64,000 nucleotides of DNA from Adiantum capillus-veneris (GCA_014529385.2 CM043942.1:5546501-5610500); one strand, 5' to 3'. Positions 22,177 through 33,366 are shown, numbered from the stretch's first letter. Notes: generated by a model not told the origin, from the sequence alone. Made by a program: numbers and translations.

Positions 22177-23473
22177 ACATGGATCGTGATCCATGTTCCC
22201 TGTCAAATTATTTATTTCTTTTCAAATTTTCCCAAATTTTGATAGTGTGTAAAACAAGGTCATATGTAGACTATATACCAATTTTCCGCAAAAATTCTGA
22301 GGTTGAGGTACATGGATCGCGATCCATGTTCAACCACATTTGGACTTGATCTCTTAGGAGCTTGTTCCTGACTATGTCCACAAGCTAAATCTCAAATCTT
22401 TTTGGATTTGTATTTGGACTTGTTTTGATAGGTCAAATGGCCAACACTAGGTCTGCACTGTAGGTTTTAGTATGTCACTTTTTTTGCTCCCTTTTGACCC
22501 AAATTTGCTCAAATTTTTCCAAAACTCGACTTGGGGATATGTTTCCTTGTGTATGCTCTACTAATTTGGAAATTGTTAAGTCAAGCTGTCACCATGGGTA
22601 CATGGATCACGATCCATGTTTGGAGCCCAAATTAACTTCTCTTGGTACCATCAGATTCAACATGACTAGGAGATCCTATGGTGTCAATTTTTTTGAAAAT
22701 GGACCTGTGGATTGAAAGTTAGGTCAATTCTGGCACTTTGTCAGAGTACTTGGCAGTTCTCGGCTTTTGGTTTGGTTTTTGGTATCCAATTTCACTTTTG
22801 AAAAGACCAGTAGATTCCTTGTGATAGGCTCTAGCTATGGTGCAAATATGGTATCAGCCTATGACAAAGGAACATGGATCACGATCCATGTACCTATGTG
22901 TCAGATGTTAGTAAAACTTAGCACACAGCTTCCCCTTGGTCTCCTGATCCCTGCTATGTGGTTTTTGTATGATTTGGACCACTATAGGTCAAGCAAAACT
23001 CAGTTCACAACTTTGTTTTAGGGTTTTCACCTTTGCATTGTTATGGCACTTTTGATGACTTTTTTGGACTTTTTTGACAAAATTTATTTGGGGACTTTTG
23101 TTCACAATGGTCTCTACTACAGGCTAGAAAAGTTTCTGTCCAAAAATTTCTCAAGGGTACATGGATCGCGATACATGTTCCACCATTTTTGGATCTAAAC
23201 TTTTGTCTAGTGATAGCTTATGATGTCTATAGACTGCTCACAATTTTTTTTGGAATTTGGATTTGTTTTTCCCTACCAAATCTGACTTCTACAGTCTGTT
23301 GTCGTAGTTTTGACAATGTTCTGTTGTTGGCTCTTTTGACCACTTTTTACAACTTTTTTGCATATGGTTCTTTTGGTAAAGTTTTTCCACATGATACCAG
23401 CTACCTACTGCTCAAACCTCAGCCAAAAAAAATTCAAAATTTGTTCATGAGGTACATGCATCACGATCCATGG
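22177..23473. repeat. Array of six dispersed 20-bp palindromes, type 1
   Basis: ACATGGATCGCGATCCATGT or a close variant occurs at 22177-22196, 22310-22329, 22600-22619, 22872-22891, 23159-23178 and 23454-23473. Copies 1-4 differ only in the two central bases (GT, GC, AC). The CGCG-to-CGTG or CACG changes look like CpG deamination. Copy 5 has one arm mismatch and copy 6 has two or three. Start-to-start distances are 133, 290, 272, 287 and 295 bp. The sequence between copies is AT-rich and has no ORF I recognise. It lies in the leader of element A'. Confidence 0.92.
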
Positions 23474-23628
23474 TTGAAAGACAAATTGACATTTCTTTGT
23501 ACCATTAGAATCAACATGTTTACTAGATGCTATGGTATCAAAAGTTTGGATGTAAAGGTCATTCAAAAAATGTGTGATGAAAAATGTTGGGATCTGTGCC
23601 CAGAAATGCCCTTGAGACATCCTACGTG
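23474..23628. other. Leader of A' up to the chromovirus insertion
   Basis: Non-coding. It ends in the left half of a type 2 palindrome, ACATCCTACGTG (23617-23628). The right half, ACGCGTAGGATGT, resumes at 33367 after the chromovirus. Confidence 0.8.
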
Positions 23629-24163
23629 TATAAGGTCTCTGACCCCAATCAAAAGAACACCATTGTACCTTGAAATGAATATACTGAAAAAAGTTACTAT
23701 TTTTAGCAGTTTTTCAAATTCTGTTTAGTGCCATGATGTTTAGAATGTTTTAAAGCTTTGAAATGTGAATTAAAATAAATTTTGTAAAGAAATTCCAAAA
23801 ATAGTAAGTTTTTGGTCACCCGACCCATCCAGTTTTGACCGTCTCGAAAAACTGCACCCGTACCCTGAATTTCAAAAAATGCATTTTCGGACCCCAGGGG
23901 CTGCTAAATATGGCAGGTACTCGGGCCGGTACGCCTTAGTTAGAGCTTGCTATAGCAATTTTCGGCATCAAAATCCGACTCGTATGACCCATTTTAGCCT
24001 AAAAGAATTTTTTCCCAAAATTGTCCCGGGAGGCAACGACGGCCCGAGGCTGTGTGGGAACAGGTTCCAGCCCACTCCAGCTTAGCTTTAGCAGCTAGGG
24101 GGCGCCCTCTTGCCTTGTGGGAGTCTTGGGAGAGTTTCCAAGCTTGCTACTAAGTGTGAGAGT

Positions 24164-24365
24164 CAGTTAACCAAGCCAACTGGACACTTGGTGGGTAGGC
24201 AACTAGACTTGCCATGCTGTACTAGAGAGGCTCCCAGATGCAAATAGCAACCCAGATCGATTTTCAGTTAATCAAGCCAACTGGACACTTGGTGGGTAGG
24301 CAACTGGACTTGCCATGCTTAACTAGAGAGGCTCCCAGATGCAAATAGCAACCCAGATCGATTTT
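24164..24365 (+). repeat. 101-bp tandem duplication in U3
   Basis: Two adjacent copies start CAGTTAA at 24164 and 24265 and differ at few positions. They end 16 bp before the TATA box, the usual place of LTR enhancers. The 3' LTR has neither copy. Confidence 0.9.
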
Positions 24366-24380
24366 CAGCTTGAGGAGGCC

Positions 24381-24390
24381 TATTTAAAGG
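24381..24390 (+). promoter_or_regulatory. Chromovirus TATA box
   Basis: TATTTAAAGG is followed about 20 bp on by a CACACA-rich stretch that probably holds the transcription start. The 3' LTR lacks this block. Confidence 0.55.
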
Positions 24391-25277
24391 TGTGCTCTCA
24401 CACACACACACACAGATGCTCACACACCCAGTACACACACACACACCTTGGGGAGGTGCTGCCGGAATACACACAGTTTTTGAAGGAGAAGCAAGGAGGG
24501 AGGTGCTGCCAAAATTCTGATCTTGAGGATTCATTGGATCAGAAAAATCAAAGGATTCTCAGCCCCTACTCACGGTAATTATGGTTAATTACGGCTCTTC
24601 TTAATTCTCATCATTACTCTCTCATAATTCTCGTCTACTATGACTACTTTTGGCTATAATTCCCAGTAGCTGCTCCCTAAGTTTCCATAGCTATACTCCG
24701 TTACATAATCATCATTCAATTAGCTAAATTATGCAGCCATCCATCATCCTTAATCAAGGACTAATACATGATTAGGATAGATTCTCTCTCTAGGTAGCAT
24801 AGTTAATAAATTATCTGCCGGTAACAAAGTAGATTTGATGGAATTCATTCTTTTATCATTCAATAGTATTGTAATTAAATTAGACTCACTCTTCTCTCAC
24901 ATTAAGATGTGATTAAGGCTAAAAATTAAAATGTCATTAGGCCATTAAGAAGAGAAATTTCTATCACACATGCATGCGGTAATTCTGCATCTTCAAATTG
25001 CTCTAGGAAAGTGATTGAGCTTGCTTACTTCATCTCTCTTGTAAATCAACTAGTAAAATTCTGAATTTCTTAATCATCTAAGCCAAGTGATTAACTTTAG
25101 AGCCAGTTCCCATAGGGCAAGTAAAGAACTACCTATAAAATTGCTAGGTCTCGAAGGAAAAATCTAATCTCTTGCATAAGGGGGATTTTTTAATGATTCT
25201 AATCTGCCAATTGGTTTGTTATGATGCTCTCGGACTTTAGCTCTTTTTCAAGTTTATCATTTAAAGTAGTGAGTAAA

Positions 25278-25418
25278 ATGGCCCCGGTTAAGAGAACTCG
25301 CTTCGGTGGTGTCCACGACCGCGAGGCGGGAACAATCAATGTCAATGGAAAGGAAAAAGCTCCCATGGACGAACAAATACCGGCCATCTCACGGGCCATT
25401 GACGAAGAAATGGAAGAG
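25278..25418 (+). CDS. Gag leader exon encoded in the LTR (predicted)
   Basis: ATG 25278 opens 47 codons (MAPVKRTRFGGVH ...) ending AAGAG|GTAGGT, a good splice donor in phase 0. The gag frame resumes, also in phase 0, after an acceptor CTCTGTAG|GCACCG at 27326/27327. Splicing would remove the LTR end, primer site and the 26595 ORF. The solo LTR at 57183-61452 has the equivalent exon (MASKRTR...) with its own phase-0 donor. Two independent copies support this model, but no transcript was seen. The exon is absent from the 3' LTR. Confidence 0.6.
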
Positions 25419-25701
25419 GTAGGTCATAATTATTCAAGTCGTTTGAATTAACATTGTACACGTTGAGTTAGGAATAAACATATCCCCAAAACATGTTGGA
25501 GTAAACCTCGGCACTGAACTCATTTGTACATTAAAGTCTAAAGTAGGAAAGAAATGATTGATGGGTATGCTGTTTGCAATAGGAAAGAATGTCTGCCAGG
25601 GAAAATTTAGCTCGACATGTTTATTTTATTTCCAATGTTGAATCAGTCCTGACCCCCCTACTGATCACAAGGGTCAGAGTTCCTCGTTAAGGGCTCTTGA
25701 A

Positions 25702-25817
25702 TCCACGACTTGCTTTTTATGCGGTGGATACCCACGACTTGCTTTCTATGCGGTGGGAACCCACGTCTTGCTTTCTATGCGGTGGGAGTGTCCATGTCGT
25801 GCTTTCTATGCGGTGGA
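25702..25817 (+). repeat. Four tandem 27-nt hairpin units in the LTR
   Basis: Units at 25702-25728, 25731-25757, 25760-25786 and 25791-25817 share the core GCTTTCTATGCG (unit 1 has one change). Each starts and ends with complementary pentamers: TCCAC/GTGGA, CCCAC/GTGGG, CCCAC/GTGGG, TCCAT/GTGGA. The first base and its partner change together between units, which suggests an RNA stem-loop. The 3' LTR has the same block at 32575-32690, with some stems broken. Confidence 0.85.
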
Positions 25818-26492
25818 CATACCTAGTTGTATGGGCAGCTAGGCGACAACGGGAGGAGTAAACTCTCGCTGGAGGGGGGATGTTGCACCTCCAGAACATT
25901 GGAATTTTAATGAATAAGTTTGAGTAGAATTTTTACTAGAATACTGTCTTGGTGTTATTTGCAATACTGGTTGAAGGGATGTCTTAACGAATAATGTGAT
26001 TCGGAATTAATCAAGGAATGTTTATGTTGAACAATCATTGTGGTAGTAACGAGGACACACAAGGAAGTGTGAGTGTGGGGGTGGAAAGTGGGGGCTTGGC
26101 TCAGGTTGCCAATGCCTATGAGATGGGTGGTCTCGATTGGTCGGGAACTCTCTGTCCCCATAGTGTTTAACTCGATATTAGTAATACTCATTGTCCCTAG
26201 AGCGGTGAAATCTCGAGAGTTCGTGCTGCTAAAACATGGGGAAAAAGGTACTCGGGGTTTCTCTCCTCTTGGAAGTTGGGTCTTAGGATCGCTAGATAGT
26301 TTAAGTACGCTTCCCCTGCGAGGTGGAGCTAGATCTCATTGCTAGTAGGCTCGAGCTCGATTCACCTTGTGATGAGAGGTCGTCCGCTAGTTGAATCCTG
26401 AACCACTTTGTTTGCTTCTGCTATAGATCTAGTGGCCACCAGATTCACCATCACATCCGCTGTTTGATATGGCGGGGTGGGGACCTCACACC

Positions 26493-26504
26493 TGGTATCA
26501 GAGC
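26493..26504 (+). other. Chromovirus primer-binding site
   Basis: TGGTATCAGAGC lies two bases after the LTR end. It is an exact match to the complement of the plant initiator-Met tRNA 3' end. Confidence 0.92.
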
Positions 26505-26594
26505 CTAGGTTAGGCTAGGAAATAAAGTCGTATTGTTTGAACATTTAAAAGGAACTGAAAGTATATAGGTAGCTGATCCGAATTCCTTGCACTG

Positions 26595-27107
26595 GTGTTG
26601 CAAGAAGACCTCGTGCTAGAATATTGGAATTTCCAAGTGTTTGAGCTTATTTATGAACAAGCTCGACGATCCCGAGTTTACCAGTTCAAGCGAGATGTCA
26701 TGGAGATACTGATGAAGGCTCATATGCCACACTCCACTCGCATTGATAGAGGATGGGAACTTGATTGGACATTTCCAGGAGGGGTTTACTACATCAACGT
26801 TCGGAAGCTAGGATGCCTCGCTACCGATTTGAAGAAGATACGTTGGGGAGAAGAGTTGAGGGTAGTGGAGTTATTCTACTTACTGCCTACCCAATTAGAC
26901 CTGACTGTTTCAGGCGACTCCAATCAAACCATCAACGACTGGCTCTTGGAAAAGGTCATTGAGGTGATCCCAGCAAATAGAGTCAAAACTTTTGGAGTAC
27001 CAAAAGAGGAATCTCGGCTCGATATCTTAGTTTATTATCCACTCAAGGATGAGTACAGGAACTACTTCACGAACAAAGTAGTGCATCATGTGAACACAAT
27101 CTCCTAG
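26595..27107 (+). CDS. 170-residue ORF of unknown origin between primer site and gag
   Basis: An open frame of 170 residues lies where chromoviruses normally have only a short leader. It has no zinc knuckle, capsid or protease motif. It is a mixed, globular-looking sequence (for example WELDWTFPGGVYYINVRKLG, LDILVYYPLKDEY) with no clear signal peptide or membrane span. AATAAA-like signals follow at 27187-27206. It would fall inside the predicted gag intron. It may be a captured host or viral segment or an accessory gene. I do not recognise the family. The listed start may be internal. Confidence 0.5.
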   Translation: MLQEDLVLEYWNFQVFELIYEQARRSRVYQFKRDVMEILMKAHMPHSTRIDRGWELDWTFPGGVYYINVRKLGCLATDLKKIRWGEELRVVELFYLLPTQLDLTVSGDSNQTINDWLLEKVIEVIPANRVKTFGVPKEESRLDILVYYPLKDEYRNYFTNKVVHHVNTIS

Positions 27108-27326
27108 GCGTATTTTATACGCAATCCATAAAGCCATGTAATAAGATGATCATCAGTTATCCTAAACCTTGAGGGGTTTCAGTTGTAATAAATTTTCATC
27201 AATAAAGTGATTTTTGTCTTTGAATCTCTGTCTCTTGATAAAGTGGTATCTTGAATTTTATTTAAAGTCTCGTGTCTATTCTGAAATCCAAGTAATGGTA
27301 TCAAGAATCTCGTATAACCTCTGTAG

Positions 27327-28286
27327 GCACCGCCTGTTGCTCTGTACTCGGCAGCGCAAGAGAAGAAGCTTCTCCTTAAGCAAGCCCAACCTCCGATCTT
27401 TAAGGGCGAGGGGGCAAATGTGGAGAGAGATGCGGAAGTGTGGATGGAAGCCATGGACGACTACTTTGAAGCTGTAGGGACCCAACCCGTAAATCAGACC
27501 ATGCTTGCGATGTTCCGCTTGACTGGCGATGCCAAGATATGGTGGAAGCAACATTGCAGGGACCTGGATATTAAGGGATCTTCCCAATCCTGGGAAGACA
27601 TCAAAGCTACGATAATGGGGCATTATTTACCACCTGCCTATAGAACCTTGAAGATGAATGAATTCTTTTCACTTTGGCAGCAGCTGACTTCATCTGTCGA
27701 AGAATATTATGCAAAGTTTATCACTCTTCGGAGATATGCTCCTAAGATGACCTTGGAACAATAGGTGGCGAGGTTTTGCCAAGGGCTAATCAACCCTTTG
27801 AATACTCGATTGGAAGCTCTCAGGCCAACGACACTGCAGGATGCCTTGTTGAGGGCCAAACCTCTAGCTCTTGAAGTACAAAAGGTTAATTAGAACATGA
27901 GGAATCATTGGGCAAAGAGGGAAAGGACAACTACTTGGAATAACAAAACAACCAACCAATCATATGACCAACGCCCTATTGTGGCTACCACCACAACCAT
28001 GGAGTTCCCTGATGTTCGATGCTATGGTTGCGGTGAGTATGGGCATTACAGATCCAAGTGCCCCATGAACATTCAGGCAACCAATGCCAATGCCATACCC
28101 TTGAATACCCATGGGCGTGGCCAACAAGCTAATGGAAGAGGAGGACGTGGAAGTATGAACAGAGGGCAAGGGCGTGGAGCTACCGCTAGAGTGAATGCCG
28201 CAGTGGTACAACCAACTGTGGGTGACGAAGCAGTGGAGAGAGCAACCCTACATGCTGCAATTGACAATCCCAATGGTTGCGAGTAA
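27327..28286 (+). pseudogene. Chromovirus gag
   Basis: From the predicted acceptor the frame reads PPIFKGEG, AEVWMEAMDDYF, and the capsid core AKIWWKQHCRDLD and SSVEEYYAKFITLRRYAP, the standard retrotransposon gag domain. A stop at 27762 breaks it, as does another near 27890. A CCHC knuckle, CYGCGEYGHYRSKC (about 28020), and a Gly/Arg-rich tail follow. It would form the cytoplasmic particle and bind RNA. Two stops make it non-functional. Confidence 0.88.
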
Positions 28287-28850
28287 TACGCAGTCATTCA
28301 TACGCCAGGATCGCTCAGAGGTGAACAAGTTAACTTCCTTATAGATTGTGGTAGTACTCTTTCATTTCTTTCACCCAGATACATGAGGAAGCTAAGGCTA
28401 GATAAGTACCCAACAAGCAATCTAGTTGTAGAGTTAGCAAACTGCAAGGAAGTAGTATCTCAACATTCTACAGGAAAAATCGACTTTGATTTAGGGGGAC
28501 ACCCAACTTCTGCCCAATTTCGAACCCTACCCTTAGGATTCTTTGATGGGATACTAGGGATGGACTGGCTAAAGCAAAACAAGGCCCACATACATTGTGC
28601 ACAAGGAAAATTTACCTTTACAGATAACTTGGGTAATGAAGCTTTAATCCAGGGGGAAAATGGGAGACCTAGGGCTAATCTAGTTAAGGCCAACAGACTC
28701 TTGAAGGGACTAAGAAAAGGACAACAAATTTATGCAGTAAAACTCAACAAAGTGGACCAATCGGATACCTCACTTCGACCAAACTGGTTGAGGGAGTATG
28801 ATGATGTATTCCCAGAAGACCTTACGATCTTCCACCACATAGAGAGGTAG
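28287..28850 (+). pseudogene. Chromovirus protease
   Basis: The frame contains FLIDCGSTLSFLSP, where the active-site D-S/T-G reads D-C-G, and LPLGFFDGILGMDWL, the second conserved strand. The ORF ends at a stop at 28848. Retropepsin cuts the Gag-Pol polyprotein. The Ser/Thr-to-Cys change would probably weaken or abolish it. Confidence 0.85.
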
Positions 28851-28906
28851 ATCATGAGATTGAGACTATCCCTGGATGTGAACCTATCTCAAAAAGACCT
28901 TATAAA

Positions 28907-30217
28907 ATGTCACTTCCAGAGGTCATCGAACTCAAGGAACAACTTAGGCAACTCATTGAGAAAGGATTCATTCGACCCAGTACTTCTCCTTGGGGTGCAC
29001 CAGTTCTTTTTCAGAAGAAGAAGGATGGAACCTTAAGGCTATGCATAGATTATTGTGGACTGAACCAGGTAACTGACAAGAACAAGTATCCAATTCCAAG
29101 GATTCATGAACTCTTGGACAGGCTCCACGGCGCCAAAATATTTACAAAGATTGATCTAAGGTCAGGATATTACCAAATCAGGATCAAGGAATCAGATATT
29201 CCAAAGACAACATTCAATACTAGGTATGGACACTACGAATTCACAGTAATGTCTTTTGGTCTAACAAATGCTCCTGAAAGCTTCAATCGACTTATGCAGG
29301 ATATTTTCAGACCTTACTTGGATGATTTTGTCTTGGTTTTCTTTGATGACATTCTGATCTATTCTAAGAACGAGGCATATCACGAAGAACATGTTCGCAA
29401 AGTACTTGATCTTCTTTGAGAACACCAACTTTACGCTAAAGAGAGCAAGTGCACCTTTTGCTCACCAAAGGTCAATTATCTTGGATTTGTCATATCGGCG
29501 GCTGAAGGGATTTCAGTAGACCCAGACAAAGTCAAGGATATTGTTGATTGGCCTCAACCATCCACCATCAGTGAAGTAAGAGGATTTCTTGGAATAACGG
29601 GATGGTACAGGATTTTTGTCAAGGATTATGCACGTATTGTTGCACCTTTGATGGAACTCCTGAAGAAAGGAATGAGGATCAAATGGAAGACCGAGCACGA
29701 GTCTAGCTTTGCTAAGCTAAAAGAGTTCTTGGTCTCAGCTCCTATTTTAAAGCTTCCAGATTTTAGTAAGGAATTTGAAGTAGCGACCAATGCTAGCAAA
29801 TTTGCTTTAGGTGGAGTTCTTACTCAAGAAGGAAGACCAGTGGCATATACTTCGCGAAAGCTAAGGGATCACGCGAAGAATTATCCTACTCATGATTTGG
29901 AACTTTTAGCAGTTATACATGCGCTGAAGTTATGGAGACATTATCTTCTCGGACGCAAGTTTCAACTGGTTATAGACCACAAGAGCTTAAAATGGATTTT
30001 TACTCAACCTATTCTCAACATGCGACAACGGCGATGGATAGAGCTATTACAGGAATATGACCTTAACATAAAGTATAGACCAGGGAAGGAAAATGCAGTT
30101 GCAGATGGTCTTAGCCGAAAATCTTTTCTCGGAGATATCTCTATTCCAAATAACCCTATTTGGGATAGAATCAAAGAAGCATCCTTGGTAGATCCAGAGT
30201 ACCAACATATAGTATGA
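28907..30217 (+). pseudogene. Chromovirus reverse transcriptase and RNase H
   Basis: RT blocks: [52 protein letters not shown] and the catalytic [11 protein letters not shown] stop at 29417 splits the protein. It goes on through WYRIFVKDYARI to an RNase H with ATNASKFALGGVL (first Asp changed to Asn), LELLAVIHALK and VIDHKSLKWI. The RT active site is intact, but the stop and the RNase H change are disabling. It ends at a stop at 30215. Confidence 0.9.
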
Positions 30218-30940
30218 TTAGTTCAACAGAATAAGATGCCTGAAGCTAAAGATTACTCTCTTATGGGAGGATATCTTTACTACAGACATAGACTCTGTGT
30301 ACCCAGAGATCCAGCTTTAAAGAAGGCTATTCTATATTAAGCACATGATAGCCCTACATCTGGACATCCAGGCTATGCTAAGACTCTTCATGCTGTCAGG
30401 AAGAGTTACTTTTGGTATGGAATGAAAGGAGACATACTTTGCTATGTGGGGTAATGTCTTTCTTGTCAGCAGATAAAAGCTGAAAGGGTCAAATTACCAC
30501 GACAACTTCAACCTCTTGACATACCCCATATGAAATGGGAATGCATCAGTATGGATTTTGTTACAGGATTACCTTCTACAGGAGGTTATGATTCTATTTC
30601 TGTGGTTGTTGATATGCTCACAAAAGTGGCTCATCTAATACCCGTAAAGACAACCTTTACTACTTCAGATGTTAGCCGGGTATTCATCAAGGAGATTTTT
30701 AGGCTACATGGTCTACCCAAGCGTATCGTCAGTGATAGAGATGCCAAGTTTACATCAAAATTTTGGACTTCTCTTTTCCAATCTATTGGGTCACAATTAG
30801 CTTTCAGTACAACGTATCATCCACAGACAGATGGGCAAACTCAAAGAGTTAATCAAGTCATCGAGGAAATTCTTAGAGCCTATTGTTCGCAAGAGCCAAA
30901 GAAGTGGTTACAACAGCTTACTCAAATCCTATATTCCTAA
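30218..30940 (+). pseudogene. Chromovirus integrase
   Basis: The zinc module is visible as HDSPTSGHPGY and, after stops, CLSCQQIKAERV. The core has VVVDMLTKVAHLIP and IVSDRDAKFTSKFW for the two Asp. The Glu position reads DGQTQRVNQ where active copies have DGQTERVNQ, an active-site loss. Stops near 30340 and 30453 add damage. A deletion follows, because the chromodomain comes within about 60 bp and the usual C-terminal region is missing. Confidence 0.88.
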
Positions 30941-30992
30941 GCCTGATCAATTCTTGGACTCATATCAGATAGTCATGCCAGCACAAGGAGTT

Positions 30993-31157
30993 CTCGAGCT
31001 CCAACCTAACTATGTACTTGAAACAAGGGAAAGGAAGTTACGCAACAGAACTATCACAGAGCATCTGGTAAAGTGGAAGGATTACCCTAAAGAAGATGCA
31101 ACTTGGGAGGATGAACCAACACTCATAAAAGATTACCCAAACACATTCTTGAGATGA
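30993..31157 (+). pseudogene. Chromodomain at the integrase C-terminus
   Basis: PNYVLETRERKLRNRTI, HLVKWKDYPKEDATWE is the C-terminal chromodomain that defines chromoviruses and steers integration to marked chromatin. It is intact, but sits in a frame different from the truncated integrase. Confidence 0.85.
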
Positions 31158-31178
31158 GGACATCTCAAATTTTTCACG

Positions 31179-31188
31179 TTGGGGAGGT
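31179..31188 (+). other. Chromovirus polypurine tract
   Basis: TTGGGGAGGT abuts TGTAAGG, the start of the 3' LTR. Confidence 0.8.
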
Positions 31189-33366
31189 TGTAAGGTCTCT
31201 GACCCCGATCAAAAGAACACCATTTTACCTTGAAATGAATATACTGAAAAAAGTTACTATTTTTAGCAGTTTTCCGAATTCAGTCAGCGCCATGATGTTT
31301 AGAATGTTTTAAAGCTTCGAAATGTGAATTAAAATCATTTTTGTAAAAAAGTTCCAAAAATAGTAAGTTTTTGGTCACCCGACCCATCCAGTTTTGACCG
31401 TCTCGAAAAACTGCACCCGTACCCCGAATTTCAAAAAAGGCATTTTCGGACCCCGGGGGCTACTAAATATGGCAGGTACTTGGGCCGGTACGCCTTAGTT
31501 AGAGCTTGCTATAGCAATTTTCGGCATCAAAATCCGACTCGTATGACCCGTTTTAGCCTAAAAGCAATTTTTTCCAAAATTGTCCGGGGAGGCACCGAGG
31601 GCCCGAGGCTGTGTGGGAACACGTTCCAACACACACACACACGCAGATGCTCACACACACACACACACCTACACACACCTTGGGGAGGTGCTGCCGGAAT
31701 ACACACAGTTTTTGAGGGAGAAGCAAGGAGGGAGGTGCTGCCGAAATTCTGATCTTGAGGATTCATTGGATCAGAAAAATCAGAGGATTCTCAGTCCCTA
31801 ATCACGATAATTATGGTCAATTACGGCTCTACTTAATTCTCATCATTACTCTCTCATAATTCTTGTCTACTATGACTACTTTTGGCTATAATTCCCAGTA
31901 GCTGCTCCCTAAGCTTCCATAGCTATACTCCGTTACATAATCATCATTCAATTAGCTAAATTATGTAGCCATCCATCATCCTTAATCAAGGACTAATACA
32001 TGATTAGGATAGATTCTCTCTCTAGGTAGCATAGTTAATAAATTATCTGTCGGTAACAAAGTAGATTTGATGGAATTCATTCTTTTATCATTCAATAGTA
32101 TTGCAATTAAATTAGACTCAATCTTCTCTCACATTAAGATGTGATTAAGGCTGAAAATTAAACTGTCATTAGGCCATTAAGAAGAGAAATTTCTATCCTA
32201 CATGCCTGCGGTAATTCTGCATCTTCAAATTTCTCTAGGAAAGTGATTGAGCTTGCTTACTTCATCTCTCTTGTAAATCAACTGGTAAAATTCTGAATTT
32301 CTTAATCATCTAAGCCAAGTGATTAACTTTAGATCCAGTTCCCATAGGGCAAGTAAAGAACTACCTATAAAATTGCTAGGTCTCGAACAAAACCATTTGT
32401 ACATTAAAGTCTAAAGTAGGAAAGAAATGATTGATGGGTATGCTGTTTGCAATAGAAAAGAATGTCTATTAGGGAAAATTTAGCTCGACATGTTTATTTT
32501 ATTTCCAATGTTGAATCAGTCGTGACCCCCCTACTGATCACAGGGGGTAGAGTTCCTCGTTAAGGGCTCTTGAATCCACGACTTGCTTTTTATGCGGTGG
32601 ATACCCACGACTTGCTTTCTATGCCGTGGGAACCCACGTCTTGCTTTCTATGCAATGGGAGTGTCCATGTCGTGCTTTCTATGCGGTGGACATACCTTGT
32701 TGTATGGGCAGCTAGGCGACAACGGGAGGAGTAAACTCTCGCTGGAGGGAGATGTTGTACCTCCAGAACATTGGAATTTTAATGAATAAGTTTGAGTAGA
32801 ATTTTTACTAGAATACTGTCTTGGTGTTGTTTGCAATACTGGTTGAAGGGGTTGTCTTAACGAATAATGTGATTCGGAATTAATCAAGGAATGTTTATGT
32901 TGAACAATCATTGTGGTAGTAACTAGGACACACAAGGAAGTGTGAGTGTGGGGGTGGAAAGTGGGGGCTTGGCTCAGGTTGCCAATGCCTATGAGATGGG
33001 TGGTCCCGATTGGTCGGGAACTCTCTGTCCCCATAGTGTTCAACTCGATATTAGTAATACTCATTGCCTCTAGAGCGGTGAAATCTTGAAAGTACGTGTC
33101 TCTGAAACATGGGGAAAAAGGTACTCGGGGTTTCTCTCCTCTTGGAAGGTGGGTCTTAGGATCACTAGATAGTTTAAGTACGCTTCCCCTGCGAGGTGGA
33201 GCTAGATCTCATTGTTGCTAGTAGGCTCGAGCTAGACTCACCATGTGATGAGAGATCGTCTGCTAGCTGAACCCTGAACCACTTTGTTTGCTTCCGCTAT
33301 AGATCTAGTGGCCACCAGGTTCACCATCAGATCCGCTGTTTGATATGGCTGGGTGGGGACCTCACA
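31189..33366 (+). repeat. Chromovirus 3' LTR (2.18 kb, internally deleted)
   Basis: It matches the 5' LTR from TGTAAGG to GGGGACCTCACA but lacks two blocks: U3/TATA (equivalent to about 24066-24396) and the leader-exon block (about 25157-25525). Either the 3' LTR lost them after insertion, or the 5' LTR gained them. Confidence 0.9.

Larger units (their letters stand above)
23629..26490 (+). repeat. Chromovirus 5' LTR (2.86 kb)
   Basis: It runs from TATAAGGTCTCTG to GGGGACCTCACA just before the primer site. Contents in order: U3 with a 101-bp tandem duplication, TATA box, CA-rich start region, AT-rich segment, gag leader exon (25278-25418) and a tandem hairpin block (25702-25817). It is longer than the 3' LTR because the latter lacks the U3/TATA block and the leader exon. 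Confidence 0.92.
23629..33366 (+). mobile_element. Ty3/gypsy chromovirus, full-length but inactive
   Basis: The element has two LTRs (23629-26490 and 31189-33366), primer site, gag, protease, RT, RNase H, integrase, a chromodomain and a polypurine tract in + order. The target duplication is ACGTG (23624-23628) and ACGCG (33367-33371), one transition apart. The left LTR starts TATAAGG and the right TGTAAGG, so the left terminal TG has mutated. LTR divergence in the first 190 bp is about 7% by hand count. The right LTR has also lost several hundred bases. Pol carries stops, deletions and active-site changes. Confidence 0.93.

Noticed and set aside
22177-23473. Regular palindromes as a CRISPR-like array
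   Set aside because: Spacers are 110-275 bp, not uniform 30-40 bp. The repeats are perfect dyads without loop, the genome is plant, and no Cas gene is present.
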